Source of the DNA: Actinomycetes bacterium
GTDB lineage: Bacteria > Actinomycetota > Actinomycetes > Actinomycetales > Microbacteriaceae
NCBI GenBank assembly: GCA_023386365.1
Contig: JAEWJX010000121.1
Location: forward strand, 1-19,095
Direction: 5' to 3'
DNA length: 19,095 bases
Shown here: piece by piece, positions 7,783 to 15,024 of the stretch
How positions within the stretch are numbered: position 1 is the first letter of the stretch
Layout: every line of letters starts with the position of its first letter
Notes under the pieces: model-generated
What the model saw: the letters and a program-made list of their open reading frames with translations, nothing else
Databases searched by the model: none
Told to the model about the DNA's origin: nothing
Program-made: the position numbers and the translations under genes

Positions 7783-8982
7783 ATGCTGCGTTGGTTGACG
7801 GCCGGAGAGTCGCACGGACCCGAACTGGTGGCCATCCTCGAGGGGATGCCCGCCGACGTGCCGATCCTCCCGGAGCAGATCCAGGCTGACATGCAGCGCC
7901 GCAAGCTCGGCTACGGCCGCGGCGCGCGCATGAAGTTCGAGCAGGACGAGCTGAGCATCTCGGGCGGCATCCGATTCGGTCGCACGATGGGCGGGCCGGT
8001 CGCTCTCCGCATCGGCAACACGGAGTGGCCGCGTTGGGTCGACGTGATGTCGGCGACGCCGGTCGACCCCGAGTCCCTGCCGAAGGGCCGTGGTGCGGCC
8101 CTCACTCGGCCCCGCCCCGGTCACGCGGACCTCGTCGGCATGCAGAAGTACGACTTCCCGGAGTCGCGGAACGTGCTCGAGCGTGCCAGCGCCCGGGAGA
8201 CGGCGGCGCGCGTCGCGCTCGGCGCCGTCGCGCGGGCGTTCCTCGCCGAACTCGGGATCCGACTGGTCGCGCACACCCTGTCGATCGAGACCGTGCGCGT
8301 ACCGGATGGCTCGCCGCTTCCGACCCCCGACGATGTCGACCTTCTCGATGCCGACCCACTGCGCTGCTTCGACGCGGCGACGTCGGCCGCGATGGTGGAG
8401 CGCATCGACCGCGCCCACGACGAGGGCGACACACTGGGGGGCATCGTCGAGGTGCTCGCCTACGGTGTGCCGCCGGGCCTCGGCAGCTACGTGCACTGGG
8501 ACCGACGTCTCGACGCGCAGCTGGCGGCGGCACTCATGGGCATCCAGGCGATCAAGGGCGTGGAGGTCGGCGACGGTTTCGAGACGACGCGACGCCCGGG
8601 CTCGCAGGCGCACGACGAGTTGGTCGCCGACGGCGGCGTCATCCGTCGCGAATCCGACAAGGCCGGCGGCACCGAGGGCGGCATGTCGACCGGCACGATC
8701 CTGCGGGTCCGTGCGGGCATGAAGCCGATCGCGACGGTGCCGCACGCGCTGCGCACCGTGGATGTGGCCACGGGCGAAGCCGCGGCCGCCCACCACCAGC
8801 GCTCCGACGTCTGCGCGGTCCCGGCGGCGGGCGTCGTCGCCGAGGCGATGGTGGCGCTCGTGCTCGCCAACGCGGTGCTGGAGAAGTTCGGCGGCGATTC
8901 CGTCGGCGAGACCAGGCGCAACCTCGAGGCGTACCTTGCTGCCATCCCTGACGCCCTGCGCACGGGCGTCACCTCGGCATGA
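7783..8982 (+). CDS. aroC: Chorismate synthase
   Basis: Converts 5-enolpyruvylshikimate-3-phosphate to chorismate using reduced FMN. It has 399 residues, full length. Signatures are LTAGESHGPELVAILEGMPADVP (H11 is one of the two conserved histidines), the RPGHADLVGMQKYDF segment, SARETAARVALGAVAR and SDKAGGTEGGMSTG. The start ATG lies 7 nt after the aroE stop and has no good Shine-Dalgarno. AATGAT at 7771-7776 ends 6 nt before the ATG, so a leaderless internal transcript is possible but weakly supported. The stop overlaps the aroK start in ATGA, indicating translational coupling. Confidence 0.97.
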   Translation: MLRWLTAGESHGPELVAILEGMPADVPILPEQIQADMQRRKLGYGRGARMKFEQDELSISGGIRFGRTMGGPVALRIGNTEWPRWVDVMSATPVDPESLPKGRGAALTRPRPGHADLVGMQKYDFPESRNVLERASARETAARVALGAVARAFLAELGIRLVAHTLSIETVRVPDGSPLPTPDDVDLLDADPLRCFDAATSAAMVERIDRAHDEGDTLGGIVEVLAYGVPPGLGSYVHWDRRLDAQLAAALMGIQAIKGVEVGDGFETTRRPGSQAHDELVADGGVIRRESDKAGGTEGGMSTGTILRVRAGMKPIATVPHALRTVDVATGEAAAAHHQRSDVCAVPAAGVVAEAMVALVLANAVLEKFGGDSVGETRRNLEAYLAAIPDALRTGVTSA

Positions 8983-9476
8983 GCGGACCGGTCGCCGTCT
9001 TCATCGGCCCGATGGGCGCGGGGAAGACCCGCCTCGGGCGCCGTGTCGCACGCTCGCTCGACGTCGCCTTCACCGACACCGACAAGGTGGTGGTGGCAGC
9101 GCACGGACCGATCGCGGCGATCTTCGACGAGCACGGGGAACAGCATTTCCGGGCGTTGGAGCGGGCGGCGGTGCACGAGGCGCTCTCGGGTGAGGGCGTC
9201 GTCTCGCTCGGCGGCGGGGCGGTGCTCGACCTCGACACCCGCGCGGAGTTGCGGGAACTTCCGGTGGTCTACCTAAGTGTCACCGCCGAGGCGGTCGCCG
9301 CGCGACTCGGCGACGGCAAGCGCCCGCTCGTGCGCGGGGGCGTCGACGACTGGCAGCGCATCTACGACGCACGGCGTCCTCTGTACGAAGAGCTCGCGAA
9401 GCTCGAACTCGACACGTCGCGGCTCCCGCACGAGCGTCTCGCCGCCGACGTCGTCCACTGGCTGGAGAACCGATGA
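8979..9476 (+). CDS. aroK: Shikimate kinase
   Basis: ATP-dependent phosphorylation of shikimate to shikimate-3-phosphate, step 5 of the pathway. This 165-residue P-loop kinase has Walker A GPMGAGKT with K16, the shikimate-binding DTD motif at D33-D35, R58 in the HFRALE segment and the GGG motif at 78-80 (SLGGGAV). The lid region has RPLVRGG with the conserved arginine. It overlaps aroC at its start and aroB at its end, both as ATGA (4 nt). The three enzymes are therefore made from one message in close stoichiometry. Confidence 0.96.
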   Translation: MSGPVAVFIGPMGAGKTRLGRRVARSLDVAFTDTDKVVVAAHGPIAAIFDEHGEQHFRALERAAVHEALSGEGVVSLGGGAVLDLDTRAELRELPVVYLSVTAEAVAARLGDGKRPLVRGGVDDWQRIYDARRPLYEELAKLELDTSRLPHERLAADVVHWLENR

Positions 9477-10558
9477 CCGAAACCACCGTGATCCCTGTCC
9501 GCGGAACGGATGGCATGCGCGACTACAGCGTGCATGTGGGCCGCGGTCTGTTGGGCGACGTCGCCACCCACCTCGGGCCCCGGGTGGCCAAGATCCTCAT
9601 CGTGCACGCGCCGAGTCTCGGAGCCCGAGCCGAGGTGCTGCGCGAGCAGCTCGCCGACCGGTACGAGGTGCTTCTCGCGGAGGTGCCGGATGCCGAGGGC
9701 GCGAAGCGGGTCGAGGTGGCAGCGTTCTGCTGGCAGATCCTCGGCCAGACCGACTTCACCCGCAGCGACGCCATCATCGGGCTCGGCGGTGGCGCCACGA
9801 CCGACCTGGCGGGCTTCGTCGCCGCCACGTGGCTGCGCGGCATCGACGTCCTCCAGATCCCGACGACCGTTCTCGGCATGGTGGATGCCGCCGTGGGCGG
9901 CAAGACGGGCATCAACACGGCCGAGGGCAAGAACCTGGTCGGTGCCTTCTTCGCGCCGCGGGTGGTGCTCTGCGACCTCGACCTGCTCGACACCCTGCCG
10001 CGCAACGAGATCCTGGCGGGGTACGCAGAGGTCGTGAAGGCGGGTTTCATCGCCGAACCGGAGATCCTCGACATCGTCGAGGCGGACCTGCAGCGTGCCA
10101 CCGACCCGTCGACCCCCGAGTTCCGCAGGGCGATCGAACTCGCCATCGCGATGAAGGCTCGCGTGGTGGGGGAGGACTTCACCGAGCAGGGCCTCCGCGA
10201 GATCCTGAACTACGGCCACACGCTGGGGCACGCCATCGAGCACGCGGAGCGGTACCAGTGGCGCCACGGAGCCGCGATTTCGATCGGGATGATGTTCGCC
10301 GCCGAGCTGTCGCGTCTCACCCGTCACCTGTCGGATGCCGCCGTCGACCGGCACCGCCGCATCCTCGACTCGCTCGACCTGCCCACGAGCTACCCGGCCG
10401 GGAGGTGGGCCTCGCTTCTGGCGACGATGAAGCGCGACAAGAAGGCACGCGGAGCGCTGATGCGCTTCATCGTGCTCGACGACATCGGCCGCCCCACCAC
10501 CCTGCAGGGTCCCGACGAGGCGCTGCTGTTCGCGGCCTACCAGGAGATCGCGTCGTAG
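9473..10558 (+). CDS. aroB: 3-dehydroquinate synthase
   Basis: Converts DAHP to 3-dehydroquinate, step 2 of the shikimate pathway; NAD- and metal-dependent, cytoplasmic. It has 361 residues, full length. The NAD-binding segment is GLGGGATTDLAGFVAATWLRG, then QIPTTVLGMVDAAVGGKTGIN. Expected metal ligands are E186 (in YAEVVKAG, with K189), H249 in HTLGHAIEH and H265 in WRHGAA. The order aroC-aroK-aroB is the usual actinobacterial one. It starts inside the aroK stop codon and ends 24 nt before aroQ. Confidence 0.97.
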   Translation: MTETTVIPVRGTDGMRDYSVHVGRGLLGDVATHLGPRVAKILIVHAPSLGARAEVLREQLADRYEVLLAEVPDAEGAKRVEVAAFCWQILGQTDFTRSDAIIGLGGGATTDLAGFVAATWLRGIDVLQIPTTVLGMVDAAVGGKTGINTAEGKNLVGAFFAPRVVLCDLDLLDTLPRNEILAGYAEVVKAGFIAEPEILDIVEADLQRATDPSTPEFRRAIELAIAMKARVVGEDFTEQGLREILNYGHTLGHAIEHAERYQWRHGAAISIGMMFAAELSRLTRHLSDAAVDRHRRILDSLDLPTSYPAGRWASLLATMKRDKKARGALMRFIVLDDIGRPTTLQGPDEALLFAAYQEIAS

Positions 10559-10569
10559 CGTTCGCTCGA

Positions 10570-10575
10570 TAGGCT
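10570..10575 (+). promoter_or_regulatory. Candidate -10 box (TAGGCT) for a leaderless aroQ transcript
   Basis: TAGGCT lies in the 24-nt gap between aroB and aroQ and ends exactly 7 nt before the aroQ ATG. Transcription normally begins about 7 nt after a -10 box, so the message would start at or next to the A of the ATG. aroQ has no Shine-Dalgarno in this gap, which agrees with a leaderless message. No convincing -35 is visible. Confidence 0.5.
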
Positions 10576-10582
10576 CGACGCC

Positions 10583-11020
10583 ATGACGCGGATCATGGTG
10601 CTCAACGGACCCAACCTCGGTCGTCTCGGCAGCCGTGAACCGGACGTCTACGGATCGCAGGACCTGTCGGCGCTGCGCGTTCTCCTCGCGGAGGAGGCGG
10701 GTGAGCAGGTCGAGATCGACCTGCGTCAGACGGACGACGAGGCCGAACTGGTGCAGTGGCTGTACGAGGCGGTCGACGAGACCACACCCGTCATCCTGAA
10801 TCCTGCGGCCTTCACCCACTACAGCTATGCGCTCCGGGATGCGGCGGCGCTGGTGACCAAGGCGGGCGTGCCTCTCGTGGAGGTGCACATCACCAACCCC
10901 CACGCCCGCGAGGAGTTCCGCCACCGGAGCGTCATCTCGGGTGTCGCGAGCGGGGTGATCGCCGGATTCGGGTTCGACTCGTATGTGCTCGCTCTGGCGG
11001 CGATCACCCGCGGCAGGTAA
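10583..11020 (+). CDS. aroQ: 3-dehydroquinate dehydratase, type II
   Basis: Dodecameric type II dehydroquinase that dehydrates 3-dehydroquinate to 3-dehydroshikimate (step 3). It has 145 residues, normal size. The active-site loop is NGPNLGRLGSREPDVYG with R18 and Y23. The substrate-binding stretch ILNPAAFTHYS replaces the more common INPGAYTHTS. VHITNPHAREEFRHRS holds the conserved catalytic histidine and the arginine that binds substrate. It closes the shikimate block. In many actinobacteria a pepQ-type peptidase follows before efp; here efp is next. Confidence 0.96.
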   Translation: MTRIMVLNGPNLGRLGSREPDVYGSQDLSALRVLLAEEAGEQVEIDLRQTDDEAELVQWLYEAVDETTPVILNPAAFTHYSYALRDAAALVTKAGVPLVEVHITNPHAREEFRHRSVISGVASGVIAGFGFDSYVLALAAITRGR

Positions 11021-11039
11021 GCCGACAGCGACGCGGTCG

Positions 11040-11065
11040 TTACACTCGTACGGGCGCAATCGCCC
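11040..11065 (+). promoter_or_regulatory. Candidate efp promoter with adjoining hairpin
   Basis: The 78-nt gap between aroQ and efp contains TTACACT (11040-11046), a plausible -10. It would put the start near 11053 and give a leader of about 46 nt. A small hairpin pairs GGGCG (11052-11056) with CGCCC (11061-11065) around CAAT. It could be a weak aroQ terminator or a 5' end structure of the efp message. No clear -35 is seen. Confidence 0.35.
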
Positions 11066-11098
11066 CACAATCTTCAGCGAACGGAACCAGCGAGCATC

Positions 11099-11656
11099 AT
11101 GGCCACGACGAACGACATCAAGAACGGCAGCGTCCTCAGCATCGACGGGCAGCTCTGGAACGTGGTGGAGTTCCAGCACGTCAAGCCCGGCAAGGGCGGC
11201 GCGTTCGTGCGCACCAAGTTGAAGAACGTGCTCTCCGGCAAGGTCGTCGACCGCACATTCAACGCCGGGACGAAGATCGACTTCGCCACCGTCGACCGCC
11301 GCGACTTCCAGTACCTCTACCGTGACGGCGACGGCTTCGTGTTCATGGACACGTCGGACTACGACCAGATCACCATCGCGGCTGCGACGGTCGGTGACGC
11401 CGCGAACTTCATGCTCGAGAACCAGAACGTGCAGATCGCGATCCACGAGGGCGAGGCGCTCTACGTCGAGCTGCCGACGTCGGTGATCCTCGAGGTCACG
11501 TACACCGAACCGGGTCTGCAGGGCGACCGTTCCAGCGCCGGCACGAAGCCGGCGACGGTCGAGACCGGCTACGAGATCCAGGTTCCGCTGTTCCTCGAGA
11601 CCGGCACCAAGGTCAAGGTCGACACCCGTTCGGGCGACTACCTCGGTCGCGTCTGA
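11099..11656 (+). CDS. efp: Translation elongation factor P
   Basis: EF-P binds between the ribosomal P and E sites and relieves stalling at polyproline. The 185-residue protein has the three-domain EF-P layout, starting MATTNDIKNGSVLSIDGQ. Domain I's tip is VKPGKGGAF with lysine K32 at the apex. Domain III ends GDYLGRV, as is typical. C. glutamicum EF-P uses unmodified lysine in a palindromic PGKGP loop; here the last proline is glycine. Modification genes (epmA/epmB, earP, ymfI) are not in the window. Ribosome binding site is weak. nusB begins 7 nt after its stop. Confidence 0.97.
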   Translation: MATTNDIKNGSVLSIDGQLWNVVEFQHVKPGKGGAFVRTKLKNVLSGKVVDRTFNAGTKIDFATVDRRDFQYLYRDGDGFVFMDTSDYDQITIAAATVGDAANFMLENQNVQIAIHEGEALYVELPTSVILEVTYTEPGLQGDRSSAGTKPATVETGYEIQVPLFLETGTKVKVDTRSGDYLGRV

Positions 11657-11663
11657 TCAGCTC

Positions 11664-12074
11664 GTGAGTTCTCGCACCAAGGCCCGCAAGCGGGCCGTCG
11701 ACATCCTGTACGGCGCCGATCTGCGCGAGCGTCCTCTGGCGGATGCCCTCGTCGAGGAGGCGCTGCGCGCCACCCAGCAGCCGGAGCGTGAGAGTTCGTG
11801 GGCCTACGCCCGCCAGATCGTCTCTGGCGTGGAGGAGCAGCTGGACGAGATCGACGTAGTGATCGTCGCTCACGCGAACGGTTGGACCCTCGATCGGATG
11901 CCGGTGATCGACCGCGCCGTCATCCGTATGGGCGCGTGGGAGATCCTCTACAACGACGAGGTGCCGGATGGTGTCGCCATCGCCGAGGCGGTGCAATTGG
12001 CCTCCGAGCTGAGCACCGACGACTCGGGCTCGTTCGTGAACGGGGTGCTCTCGGCGATCGCGCGCGACCGCTGA
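11664..12074 (+). CDS. nusB: Transcription antitermination factor NusB
   Basis: All-helical RNA-binding protein that joins NusE (S10) on boxA RNA and supports rRNA transcription antitermination. It has 136 residues starting at GTG 11664. The basic N-terminus SSRTKARKRAVDILYGADLR is the family signature. The C-terminal part, RMPVIDRAVIRMGAWEILYNDEVPDGVAIAEAVQLA...FVNGVLSAIA, is highly characteristic. The 7-nt gap to efp implies co-transcription. A hairpin with a GNRA loop follows 12 nt after the stop. Confidence 0.96.
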   Translation: MSSRTKARKRAVDILYGADLRERPLADALVEEALRATQQPERESSWAYARQIVSGVEEQLDEIDVVIVAHANGWTLDRMPVIDRAVIRMGAWEILYNDEVPDGVAIAEAVQLASELSTDDSGSFVNGVLSAIARDR

Positions 12075-12085
12075 TCGTCGGCGTG

Positions 12086-12108
12086 TGACGCCGCGAGGCG
12101 TCATGTTT
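12086..12108 (+). terminator. Probable terminator after nusB (GNRA-loop hairpin)
   Basis: TGACGCC (12086-12092) pairs perfectly with GGCGTCA (12097-12103) around a GCGA tetraloop, with a G-T pair possible outside. TGTTT follows, a weak U-tract. It begins 12 nt after the nusB stop and precedes the next promoter, so it probably ends the efp-nusB message. Confidence 0.65.
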
Positions 12109-12151
12109 CGGATTGTGACAAACGGTTTCGCGATCCTCGCCCCGGGTTCCC

Positions 12152-12164
12152 TACGTTCGAACGT
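12152..12164 (+). promoter_or_regulatory. Candidate -10 box inside a perfect 12-bp palindrome abutting the importer start codon
   Basis: ACGTTCGAACGT at 12153-12164 is a perfect palindrome ending one base before the GTG start of the ABC ATPase. Its left half overlaps TACGTT (12152-12157), a TAnnnT -10 candidate that ends 7 nt before GTG. That spacing predicts a leaderless transcript. Nearby, GTTTCG occurs twice (12105-12110, 12125-12130). A repressor binding the palindrome would cover both promoter and start point; this role is inferred. Confidence 0.5.
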
Positions 12165-13019
12165 GTGACCCTCGTCGACGCTCCCACTGCCCCCGCGCTC
12201 CCGGTGCGGATCCAGGGTGTCGCGCGTCGTTTCCCGGCCCCGGGCGGCGGCGAGCGCGTCGTGCTGCGCGACATCGACCTCGACATCCGTGCGGGAGAGA
12301 TCGTCGCCCTGCTCGGCCCGTCGGGGTGCGGCAAGTCGACGCTGCTCCGGCTCGTGTCGGGCTTGGACGCGGCCGACGCGGGCGAGGTCTCTCTCGGGTC
12401 CACGCCCGTCGCTGTGGTCGACCAACGGTGCGCGGTGGCTTTCCAGGAGCCGCGGCTGCTGCCGTGGCGCACGATCGAGCACAACGTGCGGCTCGGTGTT
12501 CCGCGAGGGACGGCGAAGCGCGCCGGTCGCGAGCGCGTCGCGGAGCTCCTCCGCCTCGTGCAGCTGGACCACGCGAGCGCGCTCCGTCCGCGTCAGGTGT
12601 CCGGGGGCATGGCGCAGCGCGCGTCTCTCGCTCGCGCACTCGCGCGGAACCCCGGCGTGCTGCTGCTGGACGAGCCGTTCGGCGCCCTCGACGCCCTCAC
12701 CCGTCTCACCATGCAGGACCTGCTGCTCGACATCCACGCGGCCGAGCCGGCGACGATCCTGCTGGTCACCCACGACGTCGACGAGGCTCTGCAGCTCGCG
12801 GACCGCATCGTGCTGCTCGGGAGCGACGATTCCGCCCCCGGGGCGACGATCCAACGCGTGCTCGAGGTCGGCAAGCGGCGCCCGCGCGACCGCGGAGACG
12901 CGCAGCTGGCCATCCTGCGTGCCGAGCTCCTCAGCTTGCTCGGCGTCGAGAGCCATCACCCCGAGGACTACATCACCCAGGCGATCAAGGCACAGCGCGC
13001 CAAGCGCGCGCAGGCCTGA
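12165..13019 (+). CDS. ABC transporter ATP-binding protein, nitrate/sulfonate/taurine type (SsuB/TauB-like)
   Basis: Cytoplasmic ATPase of an importer, 284 residues from GTG 12165. All nucleotide-site motifs are present: Walker A GPSGCGKST with K57, Q-loop AFQEPRLLPWRT, signature VSGGMAQRASLARAL, Walker B VLLLDEPFGALD and the switch histidine in LLVTHDVDEAL. The Q-loop sequence (EPRLLPW) and the DEPFGALDALTR stretch are typical of the SsuB/TauB/NrtD subfamily. A C-terminal tail of ~60 residues extends past the core. No Shine-Dalgarno precedes the start, in line with a leaderless message. It is followed by its receptor and permease on the same strand. The substrate cannot be read from the ATPase. 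Confidence 0.93.
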   Translation: MTLVDAPTAPALPVRIQGVARRFPAPGGGERVVLRDIDLDIRAGEIVALLGPSGCGKSTLLRLVSGLDAADAGEVSLGSTPVAVVDQRCAVAFQEPRLLPWRTIEHNVRLGVPRGTAKRAGRERVAELLRLVQLDHASALRPRQVSGGMAQRASLARALARNPGVLLLDEPFGALDALTRLTMQDLLLDIHAAEPATILLVTHDVDEALQLADRIVLLGSDDSAPGATIQRVLEVGKRRPRDRGDAQLAILRAELLSLLGVESHHPEDYITQAIKAQRAKRAQA

Positions 13020-13073
13020 TCCCTCGCACCACCGACCTGCACCGATAACTCACCGCATCGAAGGACATCCCGC

Positions 13074-14099
13074 ATGAAGAAGAACCTCCTGGCCGCCGCC
13101 GCGGCCGCCACCGTCGCAGCGCTCGCCCTCTCGGGCTGCGTCGCGGGCGAGGGCGCGCCCGCCGACGACGAGGCCGCCGCCGACGCCGGGTGGAGCGCAT
13201 CCGTGCTCAACATCGACTTCGCGACCTACAACCCGCTGAGCCTCGTCATCAAGGACCAGGGCTGGCTGGAGGAGGCGCTCGGCGACGACGTCACCGTCAA
13301 CTGGGTGCAGTCGGCCGGATCGAACAAGGCCAATGAGGCGCTGCGTGCAGGTGCCATCGACGTCGGTTCGACTGCCGGTTCGGCGGCGCTCCTCGCGCGC
13401 TCGAACGGGTCGCCGATTCAGGTGATCGACATCTACAGCCAGCCCAACTGGGCCTCGCTGCTGGTGCCCGCCGATTCCGACATCGCGTCGGTCGAGGACC
13501 TCCGTGGCAAGCACATCGCGGCGACCAAGGGAACCGACCCGTACTTCTTCCTGCTCCAGTCGCTCGAGGAGCACGGTGTGGGTCTCGACGAGGTCGTCGT
13601 CGAGAACCTGCAGCACGCGGACGGCAAGGCCGCGATCGAGGCCGGCGCGGTCGACGCATGGTCGGGCCTCGACCCGCTGCTGTCCACGAGCGTCGCCTCG
13701 GGTGCGACGAAGATCATCTACGACAACATCGACTTCAACAGCTACGGATTCCTGAACGCGACCGAGTCGTTCCTCGAGACGAGCCCCGACCTCGCCCAGC
13801 TGGTCGTGAACGCCTACGAGAAGGCGCGCGCGTGGGCGCAGGAGAACCCGGAGGAGACCGCTGCGATCCTCGCCGAGGTGGCGGGCATCGACATCGCGAT
13901 CGCGACCGCGGTGATCGCCGACCGCACGAACCTCGGCGTCGACCCGGTGCCCGGCCAGGCGCAGGTGGACGTCCTCTCGGTGATCGGCCCGATCTTCGTC
14001 GAGAGCGGCGACGTCGCTAGCCAGGAGCTCATCGACGGCGCGCTCGCGTCGCTCCTCGAGCCGAAGTTCGCCGAGGCGGCCGACCCGGACGCGCTCTGA
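13074..14099 (+). CDS. ABC transporter substrate-binding lipoprotein, SsuA/NrtA-like
   Basis: 341-residue extracytoplasmic receptor, started at ATG 13074 with AAGGA 8 nt upstream. A lipoprotein signal (MKKNLLAAAAAATVAALALSGC) places the lipidated cysteine at C22 in lipobox LSGC. An acidic linker follows. The mature part follows the aliphatic-sulfonate/nitrate receptor pattern: VNWVQSAGSNKANEALRAGAIDVGSTAGSAALLA, then SVEDLRGKHIAATKGTDPYFFLLQSLEEHG and AAIEAGAVDAWSGLDPLL. These match the SsuA family features from memory. The most likely ligands are organosulfonates, but nitrate-, taurine- and pyrimidine-precursor-binding relatives share the fold. No sulfonatase or monooxygenase gene is in the window to decide. 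Confidence 0.9.
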   Translation: MKKNLLAAAAAATVAALALSGCVAGEGAPADDEAAADAGWSASVLNIDFATYNPLSLVIKDQGWLEEALGDDVTVNWVQSAGSNKANEALRAGAIDVGSTAGSAALLARSNGSPIQVIDIYSQPNWASLLVPADSDIASVEDLRGKHIAATKGTDPYFFLLQSLEEHGVGLDEVVVENLQHADGKAAIEAGAVDAWSGLDPLLSTSVASGATKIIYDNIDFNSYGFLNATESFLETSPDLAQLVVNAYEKARAWAQENPEETAAILAEVAGIDIAIATAVIADRTNLGVDPVPGQAQVDVLSVIGPIFVESGDVASQELIDGALASLLEPKFAEAADPDAL

Positions 14100-14118
14100 C
14101 GTACCCGGTTCCGACGCG

Positions 14119-15000
14119 ATGAGCAAAGACACGACCCCCGAGGTGGCGGTCTCCAGTGAGGGGACCGCCGCTTCGGCGCACCAGTTCACCAGCACCTACG
14201 GGTACTCGGTTGCCGGGCAGGGGATCTACCGTCGGCGTACGCAGAGCGAGAATCGCTGGTGGCCGATCGTCGGCGGCGCGATCCTGCCGCTCCTGGTGCT
14301 CATCATCTGGTGGGCGGTGACCGAGTTCACCGATGTGCCGCCGTACCGGCTGCCCTCGCCGGCGGATGTCGTCAATGCCGCGGTGGATCTCGCGGCATCC
14401 GGTCAGCTGTATCGCGACATCGCCATCTCCACCCAACGGGTGGTGCAGGGCTTCGCGCTGGGGTCGCTCATCGGCATCGTGATCGGGTCGCTGATCGGCC
14501 TGTCGAAGAATGCCAGCATCCTGCTCTCCCCGACGATCGGTGCTCTGCGTGCCGTGCCGTCGCTTGCCTGGGTGCCGCTGCTCGTCCTCTACGTGGGGAT
14601 CGGCGAGCCGCCGAAGGTGATCCTCATCACGATCGGGGCTGCATTCCCGGTGCTGACGACGCTCTCCATCGCGTTGCGGCATGTGGACCGCAACCTGGTG
14701 GAGTTGGGCCGTGCCTACGGCCTGAAGCCGATCGGCCTGCTCGCCGCCGTGCAGCTCCCGGCGGTGCTCCCCGCTCTCGTGAGCGGCCTGCGCCTGGCGC
14801 TGGCGCAGTCGTGGCTGTTCTTGGTGGCCGCCGAGCTGCTGTCGAGTTCGATGGGCCTCGGTTTCCTGCTCATCGACTCCGGCAACAACGGGCGCGTGGA
14901 TCGCATCTTCCTCGCGATCATCGTGCTCGCGATCCTCGGCAAGGCGACGGATGCGCTGATCGGTTTGCTCGAGAAATGGCTGAACCGGCGCTGGGGCTGA
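14119..15000 (+). CDS. ABC transporter permease, SsuC/TauC-like
   Basis: 293-residue inner-membrane subunit of the importer. About 50 polar cytoplasmic residues precede the first membrane span (IVGGAILPLLVLIIWWAV). Further spans lie around FALGSLIGIVIGSLIGL, VPLLVLYVGIG, VILITIGAAFPVLTTLSIAL, SWLFLVAAELLSSSMG and IFLAIIVLAILGKATDALI. The cytoplasmic EAA-like loop that contacts the ATPase is LVELGRAYGLKPIGLLAAVQLPAVLPALVSGLRLAL. It belongs to the BPD_transp_1 family, nitrate/sulfonate type. It starts 19 nt after the receptor gene, and its stop codon lies in the loop of a hairpin shared with the convergent DoxX gene. Confidence 0.93.
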   Translation: MSKDTTPEVAVSSEGTAASAHQFTSTYGYSVAGQGIYRRRTQSENRWWPIVGGAILPLLVLIIWWAVTEFTDVPPYRLPSPADVVNAAVDLAASGQLYRDIAISTQRVVQGFALGSLIGIVIGSLIGLSKNASILLSPTIGALRAVPSLAWVPLLVLYVGIGEPPKVILITIGAAFPVLTTLSIALRHVDRNLVELGRAYGLKPIGLLAAVQLPAVLPALVSGLRLALAQSWLFLVAAELLSSSMGLGFLLIDSGNNGRVDRIFLAIIVLAILGKATDALIGLLEKWLNRRWG

Positions 15001-15015
15001 ACACCCCAACGCCGG
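14985..15015. terminator. Bidirectional hairpin between convergent importer and DoxX genes
   Basis: Bases 14985-14996 pair with 15004-15015 in an 11-bp stem with one C/A mismatch and a 7-nt loop holding the permease stop codon. It spans almost all of the space between the two convergent stops (15000 and 15025). Neither strand has a good T-tract, so efficiency is uncertain, but position and symmetry suit a shared terminator. Confidence 0.6.
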
Positions 15016-15024
15016 CTCGACCAG

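Noticed and set aside
9362..11446. A 694-codon minus-strand open frame across aroK, aroB, aroQ and efp
   Set aside because: Shadow of four well-identified genes; no domain, no start signals, low-complexity composition.
12111..12121. TTGTGACAAAC as a -35 or CRP-type half site
   Set aside because: It lies about 31 nt from the TACGTT box, too far for a -35, and I see no second half forming an inverted repeat.
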